Positions 19,075-28,692 of a DNA stretch of 64,000 bases are shown piece by piece (the first letter of the stretch is position 1; every line of letters starts with the position of its first letter). The notes below the pieces were generated by a model. It was not told the DNA's origin and did not search any database. It worked only from the letters and a program-made list of their open reading frames with translations. Source of the stretch: SG8-40 sp963792855 (lineage in GTDB: Bacteria; Pseudomonadota; Gammaproteobacteria; Burkholderiales; Eutrophovitaceae). The stretch spans positions 124,001 to 188,000 of the forward strand of contig CAWBXZ010000018.1 in assembly GCA_963792855.1 (NCBI GenBank), given 5' to 3'. A program made the translations under genes and the position numbers.

Positions 19075-19950
19075 ATGTCCGATGGCGCTTCCGCTAGCGT
19101 GAGACTCAGGCTAAAACCGCTGCATCCTCTGTTCGGTGCCCAGATCGAAGGCCTCGACCTGCGCAAGCCGCTGGATGACGCAACGTTCGAGGCGGTTCTG
19201 GATGCGTTCAATACGTACTCGGTGCTGCTGTTTCGCAACCAGGAACTCAGCGACGAGCAACACGTCGCCTTCAGCCGGCGTTTCGGCGAACTGGAAGAAA
19301 CCACTTTTTCCATTGCCGCGCCGAACCGCTACATCTACCGGTTGGCCAATGTGGACGATGACGGTAACGTGCTCGAAATGGACGCCGTCAAGCGCGTTTT
19401 CCTCGAAGTCAACGGGCGTTGGCACACCGACAGTTCGTTCCGCTCCAATCCGGCGCTGGGCTCCATTCTTTCCGGCAAGGAAGTGCCGTCAAACGAGGGC
19501 GATACCTGTTTTGCGTCGATGCGCGTAGCGTACGAGGCAATGCCCGAAGGCAGGCGCAAGTCGCTTGAGGGCATGCGGGCAATTCACAGTTATGCGTACT
19601 CTCTGAGCCTCTTCGATGCCGGCGGCGTGACGCAGGACGAGATGAACTCGGTGCCTCCTGTCGAGCACCCGATCGTACGCGCGCACCCGCCGACGGGTAA
19701 GAAGTCCCTGTATGTCAGCGGCCACATCGAAAGCATTGTCGGCATGCCGGTCGAGGAAGGTCGCTTGTTTGTGAAGGAGTTGATCGGTTGGTGCACCCGT
19801 CCGGAGTATGTCTACACGCACCGATGGCAAAAGCATGATCTGATCATGTGGGACAACCGCTGCGTACTGCATCGAGCGAGTGTCGTGCCGGCGAAACAGA
19901 AACGCATCATGCATCGCACGACCATTGCCGGTCAGGGGCCGGTCGAGTAG
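19075..19950 (+). CDS. TauD/TfdA family Fe(II)/2-oxoglutarate dioxygenase
   Basis: This 291-residue non-heme iron dioxygenase has the metal-binding facial triad visible as His117 and Asp119 (WHTDSSF) and His266 (CVLHRAS). An Arg (IMHRTT) about 14 residues later probably binds 2-oxoglutarate. The N-terminus (PLFGAQIEGLDLRKPL) is typical of TfdA/TauD enzymes, which hydroxylate substrates such as 2,4-D, taurine or other sulfonates. No sulfonate transporter is next to it, so the substrate is open. Confidence 0.92.
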   Translation: MSDGASASVRLRLKPLHPLFGAQIEGLDLRKPLDDATFEAVLDAFNTYSVLLFRNQELSDEQHVAFSRRFGELEETTFSIAAPNRYIYRLANVDDDGNVLEMDAVKRVFLEVNGRWHTDSSFRSNPALGSILSGKEVPSNEGDTCFASMRVAYEAMPEGRRKSLEGMRAIHSYAYSLSLFDAGGVTQDEMNSVPPVEHPIVRAHPPTGKKSLYVSGHIESIVGMPVEEGRLFVKELIGWCTRPEYVYTHRWQKHDLIMWDNRCVLHRASVVPAKQKRIMHRTTIAGQGPVE

Positions 19951-20073
19951 GGGACGCCGTTGCCGGTCAGAACCGCACGGGCCGTCTCTGTTCATGGTGG
20001 CAAGCGTGACCGCCGGCAAGCCCCCGACCGATCGGAGGCCATTCGAGGCGGACACCAGTCGGCAGGAGAAGCG

Positions 20074-20544
20074 TTGCGACCGGTTCTCGACGTGTGCCGC
20101 GTCAAATCGGGGCATGGTACCTATGCGCTGATTCTTCGTTGCGACACGCAAACACAGATCCGTGTGGGGCGACAAGGCGTGCTGGGCGTCCAGACCGGTT
20201 ATTACGTCTATATCGGCAGCGCGTTCGGACCCGGCGGCGTCAAGGCCCGTGTGTCGCGGCACGTTCGTCAGATGAAGGCGAAGCACTGGCACATCGATTA
20301 TCTGCGCGATGTTACCGTGCCAGTCGCCGTGTGGTGCGGTTACGGCACACGAGATCTCGAGCATCGCTGGGCGCAGTCTTTTTGCGACCTGCCGGGTGCG
20401 TGCCCGGTTCCCGGTTTCGGCTGCACTGATTGCACTTGTGAATCGCATTTGTTCAGATTCGGGAGCATGCCGGATCTCGCGCGTTTGTCGCATGGTGTTA
20501 ATGGGTTGACCGAGTTTTGCCCGCTGCGCGACGATGCTCGTTGA
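20074..20544 (+). CDS. DUF123 (GIY-YIG-like) protein
   Basis: The conserved domain starts at GHGTYALILRC and continues through GYYVYIGSAFGPGGVKARVSR and KHWHIDYLR, ending in a Cys-rich part (FGCTDCTCESHLF). This is the DUF123 family, distantly related to GIY-YIG nucleases and sometimes fused to endonuclease III. The TTG at 20074 was chosen because AGGAGA lies just upstream. The frame stays open back to 19960, but that part shows no conservation features. Confidence 0.75.
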   Translation: MRPVLDVCRVKSGHGTYALILRCDTQTQIRVGRQGVLGVQTGYYVYIGSAFGPGGVKARVSRHVRQMKAKHWHIDYLRDVTVPVAVWCGYGTRDLEHRWAQSFCDLPGACPVPGFGCTDCTCESHLFRFGSMPDLARLSHGVNGLTEFCPLRDDAR

Positions 20545-20598
20545 TCGGATAATGGCAATGCATGAGCGAATGATGACGCTGAAGGCGAGAATGCAAGA

Positions 20599-20916
20599 AT
20601 GAACCATCCGGCTTCCACGCCCGAGCCGCCCTACTATGCGGTGATTTTCACGTCGGTTCGCAGTCACGGTGATGCCGGTTACAGCGAGACCGCTCGGCGC
20701 ATGGAGCAGATGGCGTCAATGCAGCCGGGGTTTCTCGGGTTCGAGACGGCCTACCAGGACATCGGCATCAGCGTTTCCTATTGGTCGACAGTGGAAGCGA
20801 TCAAGGCGTGGAAAGCAAACGCGGAGCACCTTCTGGCACAGCAACGCGGCAAGAACGAATGGTACGCTTCGTACCGGGTGCGCGTGTGCCGGGTAGAGCG
20901 CGAGTACGGAACCTAG
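20599..20916 (+). CDS. Antibiotic biosynthesis monooxygenase (ABM) domain protein
   Basis: The 105-residue protein has the dimeric alpha+beta barrel (ABM) fold. Typical signs are YYAVIFTSVRS, MASMQPGFLGFETA and SVSYWSTVEAIKAWKAN, then AQQRGKNEWYASYRVRVCRV. Members are small cofactor-free oxygenases or heme-degrading-like proteins, often of unknown substrate. It ends 63 bp before the truncated MITE copy. Confidence 0.88.
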   Translation: MNHPASTPEPPYYAVIFTSVRSHGDAGYSETARRMEQMASMQPGFLGFETAYQDIGISVSYWSTVEAIKAWKANAEHLLAQQRGKNEWYASYRVRVCRVEREYGT

Positions 20917-20979
20917 CGCGATCGCTGGCAGATGCCGCGTCACGCAACCGGGCTTCTTGCCGGTGGTTCGGCAGTGTCG

Positions 20980-21099
20980 ATGGGGCCATGCCGTGTTGCT
21001 CGTCGCTTATCTGGAATAACCAAACTGCGCTCCTCGCGTCTTGCCTGGCCCCATCCTGGGGAGCAACGCGTCGATCACTTATGTGTTAACAGGCCCTAG
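20980..21099. repeat. MITE-like element, truncated inverted copy
   Basis: The reverse complement of 20980-21099 matches about two thirds of the element at 1358-1540 with few differences, including the terminal CTAGGGCCTGTTAACAC, TCGACGCGTTGCTCCCCA and GCGACGAGCAACACGGCATG. Similarity stops after GGCCCCATC, so the second terminal repeat is missing. The element again lies at gene 3' ends, and the last six codons of the methyltransferase gene are inside it. Confidence 0.85.
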
Positions 21100-21948
21100 C
21101 TTCCTGCCCACGAACAGGTGTCCCAGCGCGAGCAGTTCCCGGCGCGTAAATCCTTTTTCCCGTAACTCGGCAAACAGATCGTCGTCGAGCACGTTGCCCG
21201 ATTCGAGATTCAGTTCATTGGCGAGAATTCGAACCCGGGCGAGTGCGCGGCAAGATTCAACGTACCGGGCAGCGGGCGACTTGTTGAAATAGGCCGGATT
21301 CAGCATATACCGCACGTGGCGCGCCACATCGTTCTCACCGGACGGGTCAGCGATGTGCTCACGCTTGCACAGCGCGATGATTTCGCCTTCATTCATCCTG
21401 AGATGAATCCATGGAAAGGACGCGAACATGCCCGGCTTGTGATGTCCGAAACGCGAATTCCAGAGTGGCGCCGCCAGGCTGTAAATGATTCCACCCGGCC
21501 GGGTCACCCGCACGAATTCGCGAAACGCCGCTGCGATATCGGGCACATGTTCCATCGTCGCATAGCTGTAGACCAGATCGTAGGTGTCGTCACGCACTGC
21601 AATACACTCGGCTGACGAACGCAGATACGACACGCGTGCATGCGGGAAGTCATGCCCGGTGTTCTCGACGACGTCCAGTCCGTCAACCTGTGCCGCGCCC
21701 AGTTCGACAAATGCGCTGCACTCGTGACCTGTATTGCAGCCAACGACCAGCACTCTTGCCAGTGGTTCGCGCACATAGCTGGCTGCGATGCGCGTATGGT
21801 ATTCATGAAACGAAGGCGGCGCAGCCCGTCCCAACATCCGAACCAAACGCGGATGCCGCAGTCTGGCCCGGGCCGTGGCAGAGAAGGGTGCGGCGGCGAG
21901 CGTCGATAGCCCCTTGAAAACCTTGCGCAAGCTAACGGACGACGGCAT
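21079..21948 (-). CDS. Class I SAM-dependent methyltransferase
   Basis: The 289-residue protein has the SAM-binding motif LVVGCNTGHECSAF (about residues 65-78), an acidic motif II (DGLDVVEN) and a post-motif region YSYATMEHVPD with RVTRPGGIIY. The N-terminus resembles other membrane-near methyltransferases with a basic amphipathic start. It lies 54 bp downstream of the split transketolase genes on the same strand, so it may be the last gene of that operon. Its final codons (LGPVNT) derive from the repeat element. Confidence 0.83.
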   Translation of the reverse strand: MPSSVSLRKVFKGLSTLAAAPFSATARARLRHPRLVRMLGRAAPPSFHEYHTRIAASYVREPLARVLVVGCNTGHECSAFVELGAAQVDGLDVVENTGHDFPHARVSYLRSSAECIAVRDDTYDLVYSYATMEHVPDIAAAFREFVRVTRPGGIIYSLAAPLWNSRFGHHKPGMFASFPWIHLRMNEGEIIALCKREHIADPSGENDVARHVRYMLNPAYFNKSPAARYVESCRALARVRILANELNLESGNVLDDDLFAELREKGFTRRELLALGHLFVGRKLGPVNT

Positions 21949-22002
21949 GCGTGAACTTCATTGCGCTCGAAACGGCTGCCGCCGGGGTTGCCCGCAATCG
22001 CT

Positions 22003-22983
22003 TCAACTCTTGCGGCTGATCAGCGACTTGCACGCAGCAACGATCGCCTCGGCGCTCATGCCATATTTCTCGCGCAAACGAACCGTCGGTCCGACCACTG
22101 CAAATTCGTCGGGCATCGCCACCATGCGCATCGGCGTCGGTTGCTCTACTGACAGAAGTTCCGCAACAGCGCCGCCCAGTCCGCCGGCAAACCGGTGTTC
22201 CTCCGCGGTCACGATGCCCGAAGTTTCGGCGGCCGCCTGCAGTATCGCCTCGCGGTCCAGTGGTTTGATGGTGTGCATGTTGAGAACGCGTGCATCGATG
22301 CCTTCGGATTTCAGTGTGTCCGACGCACGCAGCGCCAGCTCGACCATGGCACCGCAGGCAATGACAGTGACGTCGTTTCCGGACCGCAGACGGCTCGCGC
22401 GTCCGAGCGTAAAGCCGGCACCGTCTTCTGTTACCGGCGCTTCCGGCGTGCGTCCGCCAAGGCGCAGGTAAACGGGGCCGTCGATATCGAGTGTCGCGAG
22501 TGTCGCGTGGTAAGCCTCGTTGACATCGGCCGGGACGATGACCGTCATGTTCGGCAGGCTGCGCATCAGCGCCAGATCCTCCAGCGCATGGTGAGTGCCG
22601 CCGGCAACGCCAAGAGAGATGCCACTTGCCGCCGCGCCAATGACCACGCGCTGATTTGCGTAGGCGACGTCGTTACGGATCTGCTCCATGCTGCGCGCGG
22701 CGATGAATGGGGCGTAGGCACAGACGTATGGCCGTAGTCCCGTTGTCGCCAGGCCCGACGCGATGCCGATGGCGTTTTGTTCGGCAATGCCGACCTCGAT
22801 AAAACGTTCCGGATACCTTGCAATCCATGGCCGGATGCCGAGCAAATCCTGGGTGTCGGCCGACAATACGACCGATCGCGCCTCGCGCTCACCGATGCGG
22901 AGCAAGGCCTGGCCAAAGGCCAGCCGGGTCTGGTTAGCCGATTCTTCGCGCCACTGCGTGGCGTTGGCAGTCGCGGTGCTCAT
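22003..22983 (-). CDS. Transketolase C-terminal subunit (pyrimidine-binding half)
   Basis: The 326-residue half enzyme has the transketolase Pyr domain (residues 20-180, with FIEVGIAEQNAIGIASGLA carrying the ThDP-activating Glu, and HHALEDLALMR) and the C-terminal domain (VTVIACGAMVELA onward). It overlaps the N-terminal subunit gene by ATGA, so the two halves are made together in equal amounts. Split transketolases occur in secondary sugar, apulose-like or glycan pathways as well as in the pentose phosphate route. Confidence 0.93.
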   Translation of the reverse strand: MSTATANATQWREESANQTRLAFGQALLRIGEREARSVVLSADTQDLLGIRPWIARYPERFIEVGIAEQNAIGIASGLATTGLRPYVCAYAPFIAARSMEQIRNDVAYANQRVVIGAAASGISLGVAGGTHHALEDLALMRSLPNMTVIVPADVNEAYHATLATLDIDGPVYLRLGGRTPEAPVTEDGAGFTLGRASRLRSGNDVTVIACGAMVELALRASDTLKSEGIDARVLNMHTIKPLDREAILQAAAETSGIVTAEEHRFAGGLGGAVAELLSVEQPTPMRMVAMPDEFAVVGPTVRLREKYGMSAEAIVAACKSLISRKS

Positions 22984-23810
22984 GCGTCCCCCAGTTCTTT
23001 CAGCGCCCGGGCGTGCACTTCGTCATCCACGCTGTTGCTGTGCCATTTGTAGGTATCCTCGGCAAAGCTGACACCCTTGCCCTTGACGGTATGGGCGATG
23101 ATGGCTGTCGGCCGATGCTTCTTCAGCGGCAGCGCGTCGAATGTGTCGACGATCTGCCCCATGTCATGGCCGTCAATCTCGCGCACTTCCCAGCCGAACG
23201 AGCGCCACTTGTCCGCCAGCGGGTCGAGGCTGATCAACTCGTCGATGCGGCCGCTTTGCCCGATCTTGTTGTGATCGACAATGGCCGTCAGGTTGTCCAG
23301 CCGGTAGTGAGCGGCCGCCATTGCGGCTTCCCAGTTCGAGCCTTCGTGCAATTCGGCGTCACCCAGCATGACAAACGTATGGAAGTTCTTTTTCTGTATG
23401 CGTGCCCCGTACGCCATGCCGGTAGCAATTGCAAGGCCGTGCCCGAGCGCGCCGGTGCACATTTCCACTCCCGCGACCTTGATGTCCGGGTGCATGCCAA
23501 ACGGCGACTCGAAGTGGTAGAAGCGATCGAGAAGCGCGTCGTCAATGAAGCCGGCTTGCGCAAGCACCGCGCCCAGCGCAGCGTTGGCGTGACCCTTCGA
23601 TAGCACGAAACGGTCGCGATCCGGCCAATCCGGTTCTGCCGGTCTAAGGCGCATGCGGTGAAAATAGAGCGCGGTCAGCATGTCTGCCGCGGACGAGGAT
23701 CCGCCGGCGTGGCCGCCGCCGCCGGCGCGCAATGCCCGCCACGTGTTGCGCCGCAACTGACGCGCTTCTTTCTCCAGCCTTGTTATCAGTGTTTCTCTGC
23801 TTTCGTTCAT
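22980..23810 (-). CDS. Transketolase N-terminal subunit (ThDP-binding half)
   Basis: The 276-residue half enzyme starts at MNESRE with GGAGAGG upstream. The ThDP/metal motif GDAELHEGSNWEAAM with the later DHNKIGQSG is intact. The conserved RFVLSKGHANAALGA and GALGHGLAIATGMA segments are present. It pairs with the C-terminal subunit encoded directly downstream with a 4-bp overlap. A 145-bp divergent region separates it from the patatin gene and should hold promoters for both. Confidence 0.93.
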   Translation of the reverse strand: MNESRETLITRLEKEARQLRRNTWRALRAGGGGHAGGSSSAADMLTALYFHRMRLRPAEPDWPDRDRFVLSKGHANAALGAVLAQAGFIDDALLDRFYHFESPFGMHPDIKVAGVEMCTGALGHGLAIATGMAYGARIQKKNFHTFVMLGDAELHEGSNWEAAMAAAHYRLDNLTAIVDHNKIGQSGRIDELISLDPLADKWRSFGWEVREIDGHDMGQIVDTFDALPLKKHRPTAIIAHTVKGKGVSFAEDTYKWHSNSVDDEVHARALKELGDA

Positions 23811-23954
23811 GCACCTCTCCCGTTGCAGGACGACACGACATGCTGCAATCGTGGTTTCGTTCTGTTTGATCACGCTATCATGGCGATGAATCGTTGATCA
23901 TTATTGTTCGCACGTCCAGCCACCCGACAATGCCACAGGTTAAAGTATCGGCCA

Positions 23955-26216
23955 ATGACACGAAAGAGTCGAATGCGTCGCAACGCGTCCGTTGACGCAG
24001 TTGTGCGCTTCCTGCTTGCGGCCTTGCTCCTGCCGGGGCTGGCTGGTGCCGCTGCAGCCGATACGATCACTGAAGGTGGTTTGGAGCAACGACCCCGGAT
24101 AGGCCTTGTTCTGTCCGGAGGCGGCGCTCGCGGACTTGCTCACATCGGCGTACTGCAGGTGCTCGAGCGCCTGCGGGTGCCGGTCGATTGCGTGGTTGGC
24201 ACCAGTATGGGTGCGCTGGTCGGTGGCACCTACGCTGCCGGCGTGGGGCCGGGAGACATGCGCGCAGTATTGCAGGGCACCGATATTGGCGCGCTGTTCA
24301 ATGATTCGCCACCCCGCTCGCAGATTCCCCAGCGACTCAAGCGCGACGACTACAAGCCGTTGTTCGAAATCACGTTTGGTTTCAACGGCGGCAGGGTGCA
24401 ACTTCCGCAAGGCGCTTCTGCAGGGTACAAGTTCGAACTGTTCCTGCGGGAACTCGTCGGTCCCGGCGCGTCCGTTTCGGATCTGGATTTCGATAACCTG
24501 CCGATCCCGTATCGCGCTGTCGCAACCGACCTCGAATCCGGCGCGATGAAAGTGTTCGAAGAAGGAGACTTGCCGAAAGTCATGCGGGCGAGCATGTCGT
24601 TGCCGGCGATCCTGGCCCCCATCGAGATTGATGGCAGGTATTACGTCGATGGGGGACTGGTGCGCAATCTTCCTGTTGATATCGGGCGAGCATTTTGCGG
24701 AGACGTGATCATCGCGGTCAATCTTGGTACGCCGTTGAAATCGATCGAGGAGATCCGGAATGTCATCGGCGTTGCCGGGCAGTCGATGAATCTGCTTACC
24801 GAACAGAATGTAGCGCGCTCGCTCGCCGAACTCGGCGAGGGCGACATTCTCATCGAGCCGGATCTGGCGGGTTTTTCGTCGGGCGGATTCGAGTCTGCCG
24901 AACTGATTATCGAGCGCGGCTTGCAAGCCGCGCAGGACAAGGCGCAGGCGCTGTCCCGATTGGCGCTTGACGAAGACGCTTACGCACTCTGGTTGGCGGA
25001 ACGGGCAAGCCGGCGTCTTGCGGCGCCAGAGATTTCCCGCGTCGAGATAGCCGAGAGTGAACGGTTCAGCACCGATGCGGTTGAACGCGATCTCGAAGTG
25101 GAGTCCGGGCCGGAATTTTCCTATGACGAGCTGCATGACGACCTGGGTCGCTTGTACGGGCGTGGTGATTTTTCCTACCTCGGTTATTCCGTGGTTGCGA
25201 AGGACGGCGACTACACGGTGCTGATCGATGCGAAAGCCAAGCCATGGGGACCCGGTTATCTCAAGTTCGGTCTGGATACGCGCACCGATTTCGACAGTCC
25301 GACGCAAGCCAATCTCGCTGCCAGCTATCGACGCACCTGGGTCAATTCGCTCGGCGCCGAGTGGCGTGTGGACGGGCAGATCGGCTATAACTCATTGCTC
25401 TTCACCGAGTTCCTGCAACCGCTTCAGGTGCGTGATGGCGCCTTTGTCGCGCCTTACGCCGGCGTGCGTCGCACCTTTACCCAGATCTACGAGGAGGATC
25501 TGCGGCTCGGACAGCTGCGGGTCAATTCGGTTACGGTGGGTCTGGATATCGGACTCACCGGCACGGAAGGCGAGCTTCGTCTCGGGCCATACTTCAAAGA
25601 CCTGCATACGCAGCCGGATTTCGGTGTTGCCACGCCGCTGTTGCCAGAAGAGGACATCACGGAAGTCGGGTTGAAACTGTCGGGCATTGCCGATTTCCTC
25701 GATAGTGTGAGCTTTCCCCGCTCCGGGTGGTTCGCAGCGTTCGATGCCCGTGGGGCGGACGAGACCTGGGGTTCCGACGATGATTTCAGCTTTGCCTCGT
25801 TCGTTCTGAGGGGCGTAAAGAGTTTCGGCAAACATACTTTCGCCGGGCGTGTCGAATGGGGTGAAGAGTTATCGGGCGACATGCCGGTATACGACCAGTT
25901 TGTGCTGGGCGGCCCGGGGCGACTGTCGGGCCTGTTCCTGGATCAGCTCACCGGTGAAAAATACAACCTCGCCACCATCACGTATTACCGCAGCCTCGGC
26001 CACATGCCCTCGCAGCTTGGCCGCGGCACTTATGCCGGTTTGTCGATCGAGGCCGGGCGTATTGACGATCCGTTGATGGAAGACCCCTGGGACTGGACGA
26101 GCAGCGGCGCGATATTCTGGGGCGCGGACACGATTCTGGGCACGCTTTTCATTGGCTACGGGTATTCCAGTCTCGGGCAGGCCAATGCCTACCTGACAAT
26201 TGGCCGTCCCCTGTGA
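23955..26216 (+). CDS. Patatin-like phospholipase fused to BamA-type outer-membrane barrel
   Basis: The protein is about 753 residues. A signal sequence (to about residue 35, ending AAAAD) is followed by a patatin domain with the oxyanion GGGARG, nucleophile GTSMG and catalytic Asp in VDGGLVRNLP. Next is a POTRA-like segment (about 350-430) and a C-terminal beta-barrel related to BamA/surface antigens. The architecture matches PlpD-type type Vd autotransporters of proteobacteria, where the lipase domain is exported through the barrel. An upstream in-frame ATG gives a less signal-like start. Confidence 0.92.
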   Translation: MTRKSRMRRNASVDAVVRFLLAALLLPGLAGAAAADTITEGGLEQRPRIGLVLSGGGARGLAHIGVLQVLERLRVPVDCVVGTSMGALVGGTYAAGVGPGDMRAVLQGTDIGALFNDSPPRSQIPQRLKRDDYKPLFEITFGFNGGRVQLPQGASAGYKFELFLRELVGPGASVSDLDFDNLPIPYRAVATDLESGAMKVFEEGDLPKVMRASMSLPAILAPIEIDGRYYVDGGLVRNLPVDIGRAFCGDVIIAVNLGTPLKSIEEIRNVIGVAGQSMNLLTEQNVARSLAELGEGDILIEPDLAGFSSGGFESAELIIERGLQAAQDKAQALSRLALDEDAYALWLAERASRRLAAPEISRVEIAESERFSTDAVERDLEVESGPEFSYDELHDDLGRLYGRGDFSYLGYSVVAKDGDYTVLIDAKAKPWGPGYLKFGLDTRTDFDSPTQANLAASYRRTWVNSLGAEWRVDGQIGYNSLLFTEFLQPLQVRDGAFVAPYAGVRRTFTQIYEEDLRLGQLRVNSVTVGLDIGLTGTEGELRLGPYFKDLHTQPDFGVATPLLPEEDITEVGLKLSGIADFLDSVSFPRSGWFAAFDARGADETWGSDDDFSFASFVLRGVKSFGKHTFAGRVEWGEELSGDMPVYDQFVLGGPGRLSGLFLDQLTGEKYNLATITYYRSLGHMPSQLGRGTYAGLSIEAGRIDDPLMEDPWDWTSSGAIFWGADTILGTLFIGYGYSSLGQANAYLTIGRPL

Positions 26217-26231
26217 TCGGGCAACGTTCCT

Positions 26232-27167
26232 TTGCGTCAGCGCTTGTCCGGTCCTGAGGAAACGACGCGGATTTCCGCCGGGACGCCGATTGTGCGTGCC
26301 ACCTTGTGGATGCTCGGCGCCATCGTTTCGTTCTCGACCATGGCCATTGCCGGGCGCGAGCTCTCGGCGGAACTCACGACATTCCAGATCCTGTTCTTCC
26401 GCAGTCTTGCCGGATTTTTCCTCATGCTGGTATTGCTCAGTCGCACCGGCTGGTGGCAACTGAGAACCCGCCACTTCCGAATTCACCTGATTCGTAACGT
26501 TGCACACTATGGCGGGCAGTACGGCTGGTTCTATGGCATCGCCCTTATTCCACTTGCCGAGGTGTTCGCAATCGAATTCACCATGCCGATCTGGACTGCG
26601 ATGCTTGCCGGGCTGATACTCGGCGAGCGCATCGGCCGCCAGCGGGCGCTGGCGATCGCCATCGGTTTTGCGGGCGTGCTCGTGATGTTGCGACCGGGAA
26701 TTGCTGCCGTCAGCCCGGCTGCACTGGCGGTGCTGGCCGCGGCCTTTGCCTACGCATTCGCGCACACGCTCACCAAGCGTTTGTCCGGAACCGATTCGCC
26801 GATGGCGATCTTGTTCTATACCACCGCCGTCCAGCTGCCCCTGGCGCTGCTACCGGCATTGCATGACTGGGTCTGGCCGTCGTTGGCCGCGTGGCCATGG
26901 GTGGTCGGTGTAGGGGCCGCTGCGCTGTCAGCGCACTATTGCCTGACGCGCGCCTTTATCCTCGAAGATGCCACCGTCGTTATGCCGATCGACTTTCTGC
27001 GTCTGCCCTTCATCGCCGTGATCGGCTACATCTTCTACGATGAGCCGCTGGAGTTCTGGGTATTTGTCGGCGCAGTGATCGTTTTCGCCGGAAGCTGGCT
27101 GAATCTGAGAGCCGGTTCTGGGGGAGGGCCTTCGCGCCGGGGAGCGGGGACGACATCGTCGTCCTGA
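26232..27167 (+). CDS. DMT superfamily transporter (EamA domains)
   Basis: The 311-residue membrane protein has about ten helices in two EamA halves (GGQYGWFYGIALIPLAEVFA in the first, EDATVVMPIDFLRLPFIAV in the second). It belongs to the drug/metabolite transporter family (RhtA/YddG-like exporters); the substrate is unknown. The first start candidate is a TTG with no clear ribosome binding site, and a GTG or ATG 60-80 bp downstream is possible. It starts 15 bp after the patatin gene and ends 7 bp from a convergent MFS gene. Confidence 0.85.
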   Translation: MRQRLSGPEETTRISAGTPIVRATLWMLGAIVSFSTMAIAGRELSAELTTFQILFFRSLAGFFLMLVLLSRTGWWQLRTRHFRIHLIRNVAHYGGQYGWFYGIALIPLAEVFAIEFTMPIWTAMLAGLILGERIGRQRALAIAIGFAGVLVMLRPGIAAVSPAALAVLAAAFAYAFAHTLTKRLSGTDSPMAILFYTTAVQLPLALLPALHDWVWPSLAAWPWVVGVGAAALSAHYCLTRAFILEDATVVMPIDFLRLPFIAVIGYIFYDEPLEFWVFVGAVIVFAGSWLNLRAGSGGGPSRRGAGTTSSS

Positions 27168-27174
27168 AATCAAC

Positions 27175-28479
27175 TCAAGAGCCCGCTTGCGGCGGTGTAT
27201 CGGTGGCGCGTTGTGACAGGTGTTCCTGCGCGGCTTCCTCGCGCGCCTCGTAGGTGTCGTCGCGAGGGTCGAGTTCCATCAGTGCCGAAGTCGATACCGG
27301 CGTAACCGCGACGAATTGCTCCTGTTGCGCGACCGGGACCTGTTTCTGTGCCGACCAGTTGTGCGCCGCAATCAAGCCAAGTGCTCCCATGATGAACGCG
27401 GCGAAAACGAACAGACCGGATGGTCCGAGCAGCCAGATCGACAATGAAGCGCCAATTGGTCCGGCGATCGTGCCGACCCCAAACGCGATCAGGAGTGTTG
27501 CATTGGTGCCGACGATTTCTCCGTGCTGCATCTGATCATGCGCCAGGGCCAGGCTCACCGGATACACACTCGCGGCACAGCCGACGTATAACGCAGCGAA
27601 CGTAAACAATAGCCACAACGATGACTCTCCCCACAGCGCGGTGCCGGCTGCGGCGGCCATCCCGGCCGCGGCCAGGCCCAGTACGACGCGATTGCGCGGC
27701 ACGTAATCCGACAGGCGGCCGACCGGGAACTGGAACACCATTGCACTCAGTACCGCCATGCTCATGAACAGCGATAGCTGTTGGGTGTCCAGCCCGATCC
27801 GGATGGCATAGATTGGCCCGATCGAATTGAAAGCACTCAGCGTAACGCCACTGAGCACAGCACCCATCACGGCCAGCGGCGCCGCCTTGGCGACGGTGCG
27901 AACCGGCACTTGCGTGGCTTCCGGCAACTGTGGTGCAACCGAACGTGTCAGCGACAGTGGCACCAGCGACAGTGCCACCAGAATCGCCGCGACGCTGAAC
28001 AGGTGGAACTGGGCCGGGTCGCCCAGGCCGATGATGAGTTGGCCGCCCGACGAAGCAAGGTAAAAGAGCACCAGGTATATGCCCAGCAGCGTGCCGCGCG
28101 TCTGCGCGGTGGCAACGCCGTTGACCCAGCTTTCCACGATCAGTAACAGTCCGGCAACGCAGAAGCCGACTACCAGCCGAAGCACGATCCACAGGTCGGT
28201 GTGCACGTAAAACGGATGTGTCAGTATGGCAGCACAGGCAAACGCGCCGAACACCGCGAATGCACGGATTTGCCCGACGCGCCGGATAATGCGCACGCCG
28301 TAGATGCTGCCGAGCACGAAGCCGACGGCGTGAAAAGAGAGGATCAAACCGGTACGCGCGGCGGAATAGCCTTCGAGTTCGAGGCGCAGGCCCACGAGGG
28401 TGCCGAGCATGGTGCTGCCACCGGTCAGCAATACCAGGCTGAGAAACAGGGCCGAAACAGAAAAAACGGTTTGCAGCAT
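27175..28479 (-). CDS. Major facilitator superfamily transporter
   Basis: The 434-residue protein has 12 predicted helices, starting at MLQTVFSVSALFLSL. The A-motif-like stretch GRLSDYVPRNRVV is in the loop between helices 8 and 9. After the last helix (LFVFAAFIMGALGLIAAH) follows a ~60-residue polar cytoplasmic tail with VSTSALMELDPRDD. The sequence resembles the YcaD-like MFS group of proteobacteria. The substrate is unknown. Confidence 0.88.
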   Translation of the reverse strand: MLQTVFSVSALFLSLVLLTGGSTMLGTLVGLRLELEGYSAARTGLILSFHAVGFVLGSIYGVRIIRRVGQIRAFAVFGAFACAAILTHPFYVHTDLWIVLRLVVGFCVAGLLLIVESWVNGVATAQTRGTLLGIYLVLFYLASSGGQLIIGLGDPAQFHLFSVAAILVALSLVPLSLTRSVAPQLPEATQVPVRTVAKAAPLAVMGAVLSGVTLSAFNSIGPIYAIRIGLDTQQLSLFMSMAVLSAMVFQFPVGRLSDYVPRNRVVLGLAAAGMAAAAGTALWGESSLWLLFTFAALYVGCAASVYPVSLALAHDQMQHGEIVGTNATLLIAFGVGTIAGPIGASLSIWLLGPSGLFVFAAFIMGALGLIAAHNWSAQKQVPVAQQEQFVAVTPVSTSALMELDPRDDTYEAREEAAQEHLSQRATDTPPQAGS

Positions 28480-28692
28480 CGGTGATGGCGATGAGTTCAG
28501 GCGATGTGTCGGGTGGGGCGCAATGCGGGCAAGAGTCAGGCCGGCCCTGCACAAGCGTCCGAGGTTACACGTCCGGCAACCCGATTCCAAGATCGTCGGG
28601 CTGGCGGCCGCCGTTCCTTGTTTGCGCAGCCGCTGTCGTCATGCGGTGCCGCTGGCACAGATCGCGTGCGCCGCTTGCCATGGATTGCGTGC

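Noticed and set aside
20913..20979. Left terminal repeat of the second MITE copy at the CTAG of the ABM gene stop
   Set aside because: Spacing is close (187 against 183 bp), but apart from CTAG the sequence does not match the element.
23940..25307. 455-residue minus-strand frame
   Set aside because: Antisense shadow of the patatin-barrel gene; no recognisable motifs.
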